DNA from: Oxalobacteraceae bacterium | GTDB taxonomy: Bacteria > Pseudomonadota > Gammaproteobacteria > Burkholderiales > Burkholderiaceae_D | Direction of reading: 5' to 3' | Length of the DNA: 52,723 nt | Assembly (NCBI GenBank): GCA_027490725.1 | Contig: JAIXXN010000045.1 | Span: forward strand, 1-52,723 | In this document: piece by piece, positions 23,409-31,726 of the stretch | Numbering within the stretch: the first letter of the stretch is position 1 | Layout of the letters: every line of letters begins with the position of its first letter | Position numbers and translations under genes: made by a program | The notes under the pieces: model-generated | The model's database searches: none | Told to the model about the DNA's origin: nothing | Seen by the model: only the letters and a program-made list of their open reading frames with translations

Positions 23409-26263
23409 TACGTCACCGCACGTTCGGGCGACAGGCGCAACATCCGGTCAAACTCCTCGGCCGGCACGGGGCGCGAGAACAGATAACCCTGCCCATAATC
23501 GCAACCAGCCTGGGTCAGCAGGTCGCGCTGCTGCTCGGTTTCCACGCCCTCGGCAATCACCCGCAGGCCCAGCTTGTGGGCCATCACGATAATCGCTTCC
23601 GAGAGCGCCATATCGCTGGAATCGGTGGCCAGATTGCGGGTGAAGGAACGGTCGATCTTGAGATAATCGATATCGAACTTTTTAAGATAGGACAGCGAGG
23701 AGTAGCCGGTGCCGAAATCGTCGAGCGCCACCTGGATCCCGGCATCGCGCAACTGCAGCAGCTTGTTGCTGACGGTGCTATTCACGTCCAGCAGCAAGCC
23801 TTCGGTAATTTCCACCACCAGCGCCTGCCCCGGCAAGTCCAGCGTCTGCAACTGCTGCTGCCACTCGACATAGGTGCCATCGTCGCGCTGGAATTCCAGC
23901 GGCGACTGGTTGATGCTGACCTGGAACTCGGGATGATGCTCGCTGCGCCAGCGCTGCACCCAGCGCGCCGACTCCTGGAACACCCAGCCACCGATCTCGA
24001 AAATCAGCCCGCTCGCTTCGGCCAGCGGAATGAAGTCCATCGGACTAACCAGACCACGGGTCGGATGGCGCCAGCGGATCAGCGCTTCGGCCTTGTGAAT
24101 GCGGCCCGTCTTCAGGTGCACAATCGGCTGGAAATACAGCTCGAACTGGCCACCTTTGACAGCACTGCGCAAATCATTGGTCAGGCGCATGCGGGTCAGC
24201 GCTTCGACCTGCAGGGCCGGCGTGAAATAGCTGTAACGGTTGCGTCCCGCCCCTTTGGCGGCATACATGGCCTGATCGGCGTGCTTGAGTAGATCGTCGA
24301 TATCGTCGGCATCGTCGGGGTACAGGGTAATCCCGATACTGGCCGAAATAAAGGCTTGCTCCTGCCCCAGCGCAAACGGCTGGCACATCCGGTCGATGAT
24401 GTTCTGGGCAATCGCTTCGACCCGCTCCGTGCTGTCGAGCTCGCACAGGATCACGGTGAATTCGTCGCCCCCGAGCCGCGCCACTGTGTCCGAGCGGCGC
24501 ACACAGTCGCTGATGCGGCGCGCCGCCTCGATCAGCAGCACATCGCCCTGATGGTGGCCCAGCGTATCGTTGACTTCCTTGAAGTGGTCCAGATCGATGA
24601 ACAGGATGGCGATGCGGCTACGACTACGCTGGCTTTTCAGTAAGTCCAGCGCCAGCCGGTCAAGGAACATGCGGCGATTCGGCAACTGGGTGAGCGGATC
24701 GAAATTGGCCTGCTGCCAGATCAGCGCTTCGCTCTGCTTCTTATCGGTCACGTCTTCGATCATGCACAGGTGCAGCGGGTGCTGGCCGGGCGCCGTCTCG
24801 ATGGCGGTCACCGAGACGGCAATCCAGACCAGCTCGCCATCGGGGCGGAACATCCGGTTACTGAGCTTGAAATTGCTGATTTCGCGGGCAGTCAGGCGCG
24901 CCATCTGCGAGTGCACCTGCGCCACATCGTCGGGATGGCCGGAATCGAGCCAGCGCATTTGCCCCAGCAACTCCTGCGAGCGCCCGACAATTTCCTGATA
25001 GCGGGGGTTGATATCGCGGTATTCGTAGGTCACCGAATCGATCAGGGCGATACCCAGCGGCGAGGCTTCGAACATGGTGCGGAAGCGCTGCTCGCCGGCA
25101 CGGATTTCGGCACTGGTCCGGCGCCGCTCGCGCGTCAGCAGCGTGTAGTGGATCATCGCCCCCACCAGCAGCAGTACACCGACCCCGCCCAGTGCCCGGT
25201 ACAACCACTGCAGGCGGCTCTGGCTGCTATCGATGTTGTACAGGAAGCCGTCCAGACTGGCGCCTTTCGGTACCATCCCTAGCCCCGCATATACTTCGGC
25301 AATGTGACGCCAGCGATCCGGATTCATATAGCCGATTTCCACCAGCACCGGCTGCACCAGCGGCACCATCTGGCGCGCCTCGAACAGCAGATGGGCACGG
25401 TCATGACGCCGGCTGTAACGGCTCAAAATCAGGTCAGCCATTTCCTCGGGATGGCTCATGGCCCATTGCCAGCCGCGCATGCTCGCTTCGCGGAAGGCGC
25501 GCACCCGTGCCGGATGGTCGGCGATTTCCTTTTCACTGGTGAACAGATTGTCGCCATAGAAATCGATGCCGACCGAGCGGGGGCTGTAGATTTCGTAAGG
25601 GAAGCCGCGCCGCTCGAAAATATCGGGTTCGTTGGTGGTGTAGACCGCCATCGCCGCCACCTTGCCATTGATCAAGTCGTCGACCTTGTAGCTGTGCTCG
25701 ATCCGCTGGAAGCTGCCGGGCGGGATACCCTCTTTGACCAGATAGGCCAGCAATTCGTCGGAGTTACCGAGTTCATCGGTCAAGGTGCCGATCATGGCGC
25801 GCTGGCCAATGATGCGGCGCAGATCCGGCTCGCTACTGATCTGGCGCATCGCCAGCGCATACGGCGAATGCTGGAAAATCACCCCCAGCACCACCAGCGG
25901 CTGGCCAGCCAACCGGGCCAGTAGCAGGCTGCTGGCGCCCGTACCATACTGGGCTTTTCCGGATTCGACATTGCGCTCCGGCTCATTGCCGTCCATGCCT
26001 TCGAGTATCCGCACATCCAGCCCCGCTTCGCGGTAATACCCCTGTTCGACGGCGGCGTAATAGCCGGCGAACTGGAACTGGTGCCGGTGCTTCAGTTGCA
26101 GGGTCACTTGCTCGAGCGCCTGGGCTGGCGCCACGCTGGCGAATGCCAGCGCCAGCAGCGCCAGTAGGCGGACCGCTGCGAGTGCGAGATAAGCAGGTAA
26201 TACAGGGGGCACGAGAAATCCTGTCGGCAGCAATCGAACCCAGATTGTAGCCGTTTCAGTCAC
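23408..26263 (-). CDS. Membrane sensor with NMT1/THI5, PAS, GGDEF and EAL domains
   Basis: A 951-residue c-di-GMP enzyme. Order: hydrophobic export segment (~residues 25-50, ending APAQA); periplasmic NMT1/THI5 (SsuA-like) solute-binding domain (~52-330, opening VTLQLKHRHQFQFAGYYAA); transmembrane helix (~350-375); PAS (~388-510); GGDEF; EAL. The cyclase motif GGDEF (~598-602) is intact with an I-site RxxD five residues before it. The EAL motif (~726-728), the DDFGTGYSS loop and the catalytic Glu of GVETEQQ are also intact, so either activity is possible. The periplasmic domain probably senses a thiamine-precursor-like or other small ligand. I chose the GTG at 26263 with GGAAG 8 bases upstream. 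A longer open frame runs back into the preceding gene and its terminator and is not credible. Confidence 0.9.
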   Translation of the reverse strand: MTETATIWVRLLPTGFLVPPVLPAYLALAAVRLLALLALAFASVAPAQALEQVTLQLKHRHQFQFAGYYAAVEQGYYREAGLDVRILEGMDGNEPERNVESGKAQYGTGASSLLLARLAGQPLVVLGVIFQHSPYALAMRQISSEPDLRRIIGQRAMIGTLTDELGNSDELLAYLVKEGIPPGSFQRIEHSYKVDDLINGKVAAMAVYTTNEPDIFERRGFPYEIYSPRSVGIDFYGDNLFTSEKEIADHPARVRAFREASMRGWQWAMSHPEEMADLILSRYSRRHDRAHLLFEARQMVPLVQPVLVEIGYMNPDRWRHIAEVYAGLGMVPKGASLDGFLYNIDSSQSRLQWLYRALGGVGVLLLVGAMIHYTLLTRERRRTSAEIRAGEQRFRTMFEASPLGIALIDSVTYEYRDINPRYQEIVGRSQELLGQMRWLDSGHPDDVAQVHSQMARLTAREISNFKLSNRMFRPDGELVWIAVSVTAIETAPGQHPLHLCMIEDVTDKKQSEALIWQQANFDPLTQLPNRRMFLDRLALDLLKSQRSRSRIAILFIDLDHFKEVNDTLGHHQGDVLLIEAARRISDCVRRSDTVARLGGDEFTVILCELDSTERVEAIAQNIIDRMCQPFALGQEQAFISASIGITLYPDDADDIDDLLKHADQAMYAAKGAGRNRYSYFTPALQVEALTRMRLTNDLRSAVKGGQFELYFQPIVHLKTGRIHKAEALIRWRHPTRGLVSPMDFIPLAEASGLIFEIGGWVFQESARWVQRWRSEHHPEFQVSINQSPLEFQRDDGTYVEWQQQLQTLDLPGQALVVEITEGLLLDVNSTVSNKLLQLRDAGIQVALDDFGTGYSSLSYLKKFDIDYLKIDRSFTRNLATDSSDMALSEAIIVMAHKLGLRVIAEGVETEQQRDLLTQAGCDYGQGYLFSRPVPAEEFDRMLRLSPERAVT

Positions 26264-26292
26264 GAAATATGCTTCCGTAAAAAACTCGACCG

Positions 26293-26333
26293 GCAAAAAG
26301 CAACGGACGGCGCAGCGTGAGCTGGCCGTCCGT
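26293..26333 (-). terminator. Rho-independent terminator of the RCC1-type gene
   Basis: A perfect 9-bp stem (ACGGACGGC at 26303-26311 with 26325-26333) is followed on the minus strand by a stretch containing five U. It lies 24 bp past the stop codon. Confidence 0.7.
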
Positions 26334-26357
26334 GCGGGGTGCGCGGCTGCGCTGAAA

Positions 26358-27770
26358 TTAAGGGATGTTGACCGGTACCGGCGCCTGAACGTTATCGCCT
26401 TTACCCAGTTGACCTTCGACATTCCGGCCCCAGCCCCACAGGGTGTTGTCCGAACGCAGGCCAAAGGTGTGCGCATTGCCCGCCGTGACCGAAATCCAGT
26501 TGCTGGCGGTGCCGATCTGGGCTGGTGCCGAAATATCGCCACCACCATTGCCCAGCTGGCTCTCGGCATTGCTACCCCAGCCCCACAACTGGCCTTCACG
26601 GGTCACCGCCATGCTGTGCGAGGCGCCGGCCGACACCATCGCCCAGTTATTCGCCGTGGAGATCTGGGTCGGCGCATTGACGCTGGCCGAACCGTTGTTA
26701 CCCACCTGACCGTTGAGGTTGTAGCCCCAGCCGTACATCGAGCCGTCGGCGCGCACCGCCAGCGTATGGCTGCCGCCGGCCGACACCGATGACCAGGTCG
26801 AAGAACCGATTTTCGCCGGAGCGGTGACATCCACCTGACCGCCATTGCCTACCTGGCCATTCGCGTTACCACCCCAGCCGTACAGATTCAGCGTGTCTTT
26901 GGTGATCGCCAGCGTGTGGGTATCGCCGGCGCTGACGGCCAGCCAGCCACCCGTGGTTGGCGAGGTCAGCTTGGTTGGTACCAGCCGGTCGATGGTGGTG
27001 CCATCACCAAGCTGGCCATTGAAGTTACGACCCCACGCATACATCACGCCGGTGGTCTTGATGGCGAACGCATGGCCCTTGCCAGCCGCCACAAAGGCCC
27101 AGTCGGTATCCTTGCCGATTTTGGTCGGCTGCGCGTGATCGACCGTGGTGCCATCGCCAAGCCGGCCGTTCTGGTTAAAGCCCCACGACCAGATGGTGCC
27201 GTCGCTACGCAGCGCCACCACAAACTGTTCGCCCACCGCGACCTGTTTCCACAGCAAACTGCCACCGCTGACCGGCACTGCCGCATTGCGGTCGATGGTG
27301 GTGCTGTCACCGAGCTGGCCACGGATATTCGAACCCCAGGCATACAGGCTGCCGTCGGCCTTGCGTGCCAGCGTCTGGTAGCCGCCCGCCACCACATTGG
27401 ACCATGGCGCAATGACGCTCAGGCTGATGCTGCCGGTAATCCCTTCCTGCGTGGCAGTGAAGGTGTCCGAGCCCACGGCTTTAGCCGTCACGCTGCCGCT
27501 CGAGAAGATACTGGCGACCGCGCCAGTCCCTTTGAAGGCCCACACCAGCCCGGTCGCCGTATTCAGCACCTTGGTGCTGTTATCGGAATAGGTACCGGTG
27601 GCCGTCAGTTGCATGGTGGTGCCGATCGGCAGCGTGCTATTCGGTGCCGTTACGGCGATACTTTTCAGCACCGCCGGCGCCGGAGTGCTGGAACCACCAC
27701 CACCGCCGCCGCAGGCAGCGAGCACGCCCAGCAGCGGCAACAGCAGGTAGGTAATACTAAATTTTTTCAT
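26358..27770 (-). CDS. RCC1-repeat lipoprotein (seven-bladed beta-propeller)
   Basis: A 470-residue lipoprotein. The signal peptide MKKFSITYLLLPLLGVLAAC ends in a lipobox with Cys20, followed by a Gly/Ser tract. Residues ~40-130 look like a bacterial Ig-like (BIG2) domain. Residues ~140-470 hold seven RCC1/BLIP-II type repeats, each with a WG-x-N-xxxx-[LV]-G core (WGSNIRGQLG, WGFNQNGRLG, WGRNFNGQLG, WGGNANGQVG, WGYNLNGQVG, WGSNAESQLG, WGRNVEGQLG). Seven repeats would close one propeller. I chose the ATG at 27770 because the lipoprotein signal begins there and GGAAG lies just upstream. The likely location is the outer membrane or cell surface. The binding partner is unknown. Confidence 0.9.
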   Translation of the reverse strand: MKKFSITYLLLPLLGVLAACGGGGGGSSTPAPAVLKSIAVTAPNSTLPIGTTMQLTATGTYSDNSTKVLNTATGLVWAFKGTGAVASIFSSGSVTAKAVGSDTFTATQEGITGSISLSVIAPWSNVVAGGYQTLARKADGSLYAWGSNIRGQLGDSTTIDRNAAVPVSGGSLLWKQVAVGEQFVVALRSDGTIWSWGFNQNGRLGDGTTVDHAQPTKIGKDTDWAFVAAGKGHAFAIKTTGVMYAWGRNFNGQLGDGTTIDRLVPTKLTSPTTGGWLAVSAGDTHTLAITKDTLNLYGWGGNANGQVGNGGQVDVTAPAKIGSSTWSSVSAGGSHTLAVRADGSMYGWGYNLNGQVGNNGSASVNAPTQISTANNWAMVSAGASHSMAVTREGQLWGWGSNAESQLGNGGGDISAPAQIGTASNWISVTAGNAHTFGLRSDNTLWGWGRNVEGQLGKGDNVQAPVPVNIP

Positions 27771-27923
27771 GATCTTCCAGTTCGCAGAAGGGGGGGATGC
27801 GGTATCGGCCACGCACACTGGTGGCCAGCTTGCGAGCAAGTGTAGCCGCAAAGGCGCTTGCTGCATCGTCCGAGCAGGAAGGAAAAGCGCAGCTTACTCT
27901 CGCCTTAGGCGGAGAAATCCCGT

Positions 27924-27948
27924 GTCAGCCGCCACGCCAGCGGCTGAC
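27924..27948. other. Perfect 9-bp inverted repeat between the RCC1-type and ygiQ genes
   Basis: GTCAGCCGC (27924-27932) pairs with GCGGCTGAC (27940-27948) around a 7-base loop. A second 6-bp stem lies just to the right. Neither has a U-run. They lie 3' of the ygiQ-type gene and may be a weak terminator. The rest of the 224-bp gap shows nothing else I can support. Confidence 0.45.
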
Positions 27949-27994
27949 AACGGTCTTGGCAGCGCCGCCAAGGCAACGCTGCAAGGTAGAACAC

Positions 27995-30400
27995 TTATTT
28001 ACGGCCGCGCGGGGCCGCCGGTTTCTTGACCTTGATGGTGTCCAGAATCGAGGCGCGCGGCTTGCTGTCCTGCGACTGGCGCGCCGTCAGCGAACCGGTC
28101 AGCGCATTGGCACGCTGACCACGCGCTGCTGGCGCAGCGGCCACCACGCCGGATTTACCGGCCCGCAGCGGCTTGCTGGCCAGCTTGGCAGGCGGCACAC
28201 TGCTGCCGCTCTTGCCCGCGCCTTTGCCGGCATAGCCGCTCGGCAGCGCGCCACTGGCTTCACCTGCCGACCAGGCCGGAATCAGGTGTTTGTCGCCATT
28301 GCCGATCAGGTCGCCCCGGCCCATGGCCACCAGCGCTTCGCGCAGAATCGGCCAGTTTTCCGGATCCTGATAGCGCAGGAAAGCTTTGTGGGTGCGGCGG
28401 ATCTTGCCGCTACGGGCCGTTTCCACCACTTCCGAATCGGCCGTCACCTTGCGCAGCGGGTTCTTGCGCGTGTGGTACATGGTGGTGGCCATCGCCATCG
28501 GGGTCGGCATGAAGGTCTGCACCTGATCCAGCTTGAAGTCGTTTTTCTTCAGCCACAGGGCCAGATTGAGCATGTCCAGATCGGTGGTACCGGGGTGCGC
28601 CGCGATGAAGTACGGAATCAGATACTGCTTCTTGCCCGCTTCCAGCGAGAAGCGGTCGAACATCTCCTTGAACTCGTCGTAAGCACCGATACCGGGCTTC
28701 ATCATCTTGTTCAGGGTGTTTTCTTCCGTATGCTCCGGGGCGATTTTCAGCAGCCCGCCTACGTGGTGGGTGACCAGCTCTTTCACGTACTCGGGCGAAC
28801 GCACCGCGAGGTCGTAACGCAGACCCGACGAAATCAGGATCTTCTTCACGCCGGGAATTGCACGCGCTTTGCGGTACAGGGAGATCAGCTTGCTGTGATC
28901 GGTACCGAGATTGACGCAGATGGACGGGAACACGCACGACAGACGACGGCAGCTCTGTTCGATGGCCGGATCCTTGCAGGCCAGCCGGTACATATTCGCG
29001 GTCGGCCCACCCAGATCGGAAATAGTGCCGGTAAAGCCCTTGGTCTTGTCGCGGATGTGCTCGATCTCGCGCAGAATCGACGGCTCGGAACGGCTCTGGA
29101 TGATGCGCCCTTCGTGCTCGGTAATCGAGCAGAAGGTGCAGCCGCCAAAGCAGCCGCGCATGATATTGACGGAGAAACGGATCATTTCCCAGGCCGGAAT
29201 GCGCGCCTTACCGTAGGACGGGTGCGGTGCGCGGGCGTAATTCATGTCGTAGACGCCATCCATCTCGTCCATGCGCAGCGGCAGCGGTGGCGGATTCAGC
29301 CAGACGTCGCGTTCGCCGTGTGCCTGCACCATGGCGCGTGCATTGCCGGGATTCGATTCGAGGTGGAACACTCGCGAAGCATGGGCATACATCACCGGAT
29401 CGGTGCTGACCGTTTCGAAGGCCGGCAGACGCACCACCGTGCGCTCGTGTTTTTCACGCGCCATGGCTTGCCGTTCTTCGCGGCTCATGATGCGGATCGG
29501 TTTGAATTCTGATGCCGGTGCAGGCGCCGCAATCGATGCAGCTGCTGCAGCAGCCGTGCCATCGCTACTCGCCGCCGCAGCGTCGCCGCCACCGCTGGTG
29601 GCGCAGGCGGTGGTATTCGGCTGCACCATCAGATACGGATCGGGATGCACATCGACCTTGCCGGGCGTATCGACGCGGGTGCTGTTATGCACGCCCCACT
29701 CGGCGCTCGGCAGCCAGCCGGCCGGCACCATAAAGGCCGTGCCGCGCAGATCGCGGATGGTTTTGATTTCTTCGCCAGCCGCCATGCGGTGGGTCAGATC
29801 GACCAGCGCACGCTCGGCATTCCCGAAGATCAGCAAATCCGCCTTGGAATCGACCAGCACCGAACGGCGCACTTTGTCGGACCAGTAATCATAGTGGGCA
29901 ATGCGGCGCAGCGACGCTTCGATCGAACCGATCACCACCGGAATGCCGGGATAGGCTTCGCGGGCACGCTGGGCATACGCCGTCACGGCGCGGTCAGGCC
30001 GCTTGTTCGGTTCGCCATTCGCGGTGTACGCGTCATCGGAGCGGATCTTGCGATCGGCCGTATAGCGGTTGACCATGGAATCCATATTGCCGGCGGTGAT
30101 GCCGTAATACAGACGTGGTTTGCCCAGCACTCGGAAGGCTTCCGCAGAAGTCCAGTCCGGTTGACTGATAATGCCGACGCGGAAACCTTGCGCTTCCAGC
30201 AGGCGGCCAACCAGGGCCATACCGAAGCTGGGGTGATCGATGTAGGCGTCGCCGGTGACCAGAATCACGTCGCACTCGTCCCAGCCAAGCGCGTCCATCT
30301 CGGCGCGGGACATCGGCAGGAAAGGCGCTGCAGCAGCGCGGGCAGACCGCTTGGGAACGGTCGCAAATAAATGGGTAGGGGAGCTCATATTGGACGGCAT
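27995..30400 (-). CDS. YgiQ family radical SAM protein
   Basis: An 801-residue protein of the YgiQ/UPF0313 family: an N-terminal YgiQ domain (~residues 30-300), then a radical SAM core with the cluster motif CFGGCTFC (~415-422). The family segment [12 protein letters not shown] follows. The enzyme binds a 4Fe-4S cluster and S-adenosylmethionine. The reaction is not known to me. An Ala/Ser/Gly-rich insertion (~residues 267-295, containing [15 protein letters not shown]) separates the N-domain from the core and looks like a flexible linker. The C-terminal ~110 residues are Lys/Arg/Ala-rich and probably disordered. The ATG at 30400 or that at 30388 may be the start, and neither has a clear Shine-Dalgarno. 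Confidence 0.9.
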   Translation of the reverse strand: MPSNMSSPTHLFATVPKRSARAAAAPFLPMSRAEMDALGWDECDVILVTGDAYIDHPSFGMALVGRLLEAQGFRVGIISQPDWTSAEAFRVLGKPRLYYGITAGNMDSMVNRYTADRKIRSDDAYTANGEPNKRPDRAVTAYAQRAREAYPGIPVVIGSIEASLRRIAHYDYWSDKVRRSVLVDSKADLLIFGNAERALVDLTHRMAAGEEIKTIRDLRGTAFMVPAGWLPSAEWGVHNSTRVDTPGKVDVHPDPYLMVQPNTTACATSGGGDAAAASSDGTAAAAAASIAAPAPASEFKPIRIMSREERQAMAREKHERTVVRLPAFETVSTDPVMYAHASRVFHLESNPGNARAMVQAHGERDVWLNPPPLPLRMDEMDGVYDMNYARAPHPSYGKARIPAWEMIRFSVNIMRGCFGGCTFCSITEHEGRIIQSRSEPSILREIEHIRDKTKGFTGTISDLGGPTANMYRLACKDPAIEQSCRRLSCVFPSICVNLGTDHSKLISLYRKARAIPGVKKILISSGLRYDLAVRSPEYVKELVTHHVGGLLKIAPEHTEENTLNKMMKPGIGAYDEFKEMFDRFSLEAGKKQYLIPYFIAAHPGTTDLDMLNLALWLKKNDFKLDQVQTFMPTPMAMATTMYHTRKNPLRKVTADSEVVETARSGKIRRTHKAFLRYQDPENWPILREALVAMGRGDLIGNGDKHLIPAWSAGEASGALPSGYAGKGAGKSGSSVPPAKLASKPLRAGKSGVVAAAPAARGQRANALTGSLTARQSQDSKPRASILDTIKVKKPAAPRGRK

Positions 30401-30571
30401 TGTACCGGAAATGCCTGCCGGCCGCTTGCCGCCTCAAAAGGAAAAGCTTTTAGTATTCAACAACTTGGGACAATCCAGCAAGCTGAACAAGTAAACAATG
30501 ATGTCAGAAACACCTTGCATCGCCAGCGCCATGACCTATAAAGAAAAGACAATCTGGCGCGGGAGAACAGC

Positions 30572-31081
30572 ATGCGACGTCGTTTATACTTTTTGCTGCC
30601 GGATTCCGGCAGCGCACGGGCCATGCTGAACGAGCTGCTACTGGCCCGTATCGAAATTTCCCACATCCGTTTCATGGCGCGTCAGCCTCTACCGGCCGAC
30701 ATGCCGGGTCTGGGCTTGCTGCAGAAAACCGATCTACTGCATGGTGCCCAGCTCGGTTTTATCATGGGCAGTCTGGCCGGTCTGGGCGCAGGCGTGTTTC
30801 TGACCCTGTTTCCCATCGACGGCTTCCATCCCGGCACGCCGACACTGCTACTGCTCATGCTGGGCGGGGCCTTATTCGGGAGCTGGGCCAGCGGCATGAA
30901 TGCTGCCGCCGTTCCCTGTAAGCGCCTCGGCCGCTTTGCCAGACAGCTGGAGCAGGGACAAGTGCTGTTACTGCTGGATCTGCCAGCGGCGCGCATCGCG
31001 GAAATCGAAACCCTGATCGCCCAGCGTCAGCCGGCCAGCCAGTTTGGCGGCATCGAGCCGCCCATGCTGGCCTTTCCCTGA
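30572..31081 (+). CDS. Small membrane protein with two glycine-rich helices
   Basis: A 169-residue protein. The N-terminal ~55 residues are soluble (start MRRRLYFLLPDSGSAR). Two hydrophobic, Gly-rich segments follow at ~60-82 (GFIMGSLAGLGAGVFLTLFP) and ~90-108, then a soluble C-terminal part of ~55 residues. The architecture resembles DUF1269-type proteins, in which a ferredoxin-like domain flanks a glycine-zipper hairpin, but I am not sure of the family. GGGAG precedes the start by about 7 bases. Divergent from the ygiQ-type gene and convergent with the DUF4404 gene. Confidence 0.75.
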   Translation: MRRRLYFLLPDSGSARAMLNELLLARIEISHIRFMARQPLPADMPGLGLLQKTDLLHGAQLGFIMGSLAGLGAGVFLTLFPIDGFHPGTPTLLLLMLGGALFGSWASGMNAAAVPCKRLGRFARQLEQGQVLLLLDLPAARIAEIETLIAQRQPASQFGGIEPPMLAFP

Positions 31082-31103
31082 GCGGGGGCAGGTCTCCGAC
31101 TGA

Positions 31104-31397
31104 TCAGATCCCCATACTGGCGAGGATATTGCCCAGTTCGCGCAATGCCGGTTCCAGCTTCGGATGCTGGGCAGCAAAGCGGGCGCCCAGTTCCTGGGCG
31201 CGCTCGGCCAGTCCGAACGTCTCGCTTTCGGCGACGCTCGTTTGCGGTGACAGCGCTGCGGCGGCATTGCGAGCCAGCAGTTGCTGGATATCGCCATCGA
31301 GTTGCGCCAGCAGGGTGCGCGATTCTTCATCAAGCGGGCCGGCCTCGGCCAGATTGCTGTGTAAAGAACTCAGAGTGGCCTTCAGTTTGCTATCCAT
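31104..31397 (-). CDS. DUF4404 family protein
   Basis: A 97-residue, mostly helical, acidic cytosolic protein. The pattern L-x3-L-x2-LH-x2-L near the N-terminus followed by LDEESRTLLAQLDGDIQQLL matches the DUF4404 family of Proteobacteria, of unknown function. It starts 10 bp after the stop of the VF530-type gene on the same strand, so the two are very likely one transcript. Confidence 0.82.
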   Translation of the reverse strand: MDSKLKATLSSLHSNLAEAGPLDEESRTLLAQLDGDIQQLLARNAAAALSPQTSVAESETFGLAERAQELGARFAAQHPKLEPALRELGNILASMGI

Positions 31398-31406
31398 GGT
31401 GCTGTC

Positions 31407-31616
31407 CTAATCGGTAAAGTGGGTGGCGCAGTACAGTTCTTCCACGCGCTCGCGCGCCCACGGGGTTTTACGCAGGAATTTCAGACTGGATTTGATGCTC
31501 GGATCGCTGGTAAAACAGTTGATGGCGATGCGTTGCCCCAACTGCTCCCAGCCGTAGTACGCGTGTAAGCGCACCAGTATCGCTTCCAGTGTCATGCCCT
31601 GCAGTTGCTTGCTCAT
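31407..31616 (-). CDS. VF530/DUF2132 family protein
   Basis: A 69-residue protein that matches the VF530 (DUF2132) family almost end to end. It has the segments [38 protein letters not shown] and [11 protein letters not shown]. Family members are small and have been suggested to bind DNA. The role is unknown. I chose the ATG at 31616. A GTG four codons upstream (31628) is possible. The leader contains a short imperfect tandem repeat of CTCTTACTCA type. First gene of a two-gene unit with the DUF4404 gene. Confidence 0.88.
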   Translation of the reverse strand: MSKQLQGMTLEAILVRLHAYYGWEQLGQRIAINCFTSDPSIKSSLKFLRKTPWARERVEELYCATHFTD

Positions 31617-31657
31617 ACTCTTACTCACACTCTTGCTAACACTTTTATATTACCCAC

Positions 31658-31704
31658 AAAAAAAGGCCGCCGTGCCGATTTTCACACAAATCGGTCACGC
31701 GGCC
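31658..31704 (-). terminator. Rho-independent terminator of the tandem M3 peptidase genes
   Basis: A long interrupted stem on the minus strand (GGCCGC arm near 31665-31670 with 31699-31704; inner CCGATTT with AAATCGG) is followed by seven U. It lies 22 bp past the downstream peptidase stop. Confidence 0.85.
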
Positions 31705-31726
31705 CGCCACACACTCGCGGCTGTGC

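Noticed and set aside
26264..26599. N-terminal extension of the GGDEF-EAL frame by 112 codons
   Set aside because: It would read through the RCC1 gene's terminator and into its 3' end out of frame. The export segment follows the GTG at 26263.
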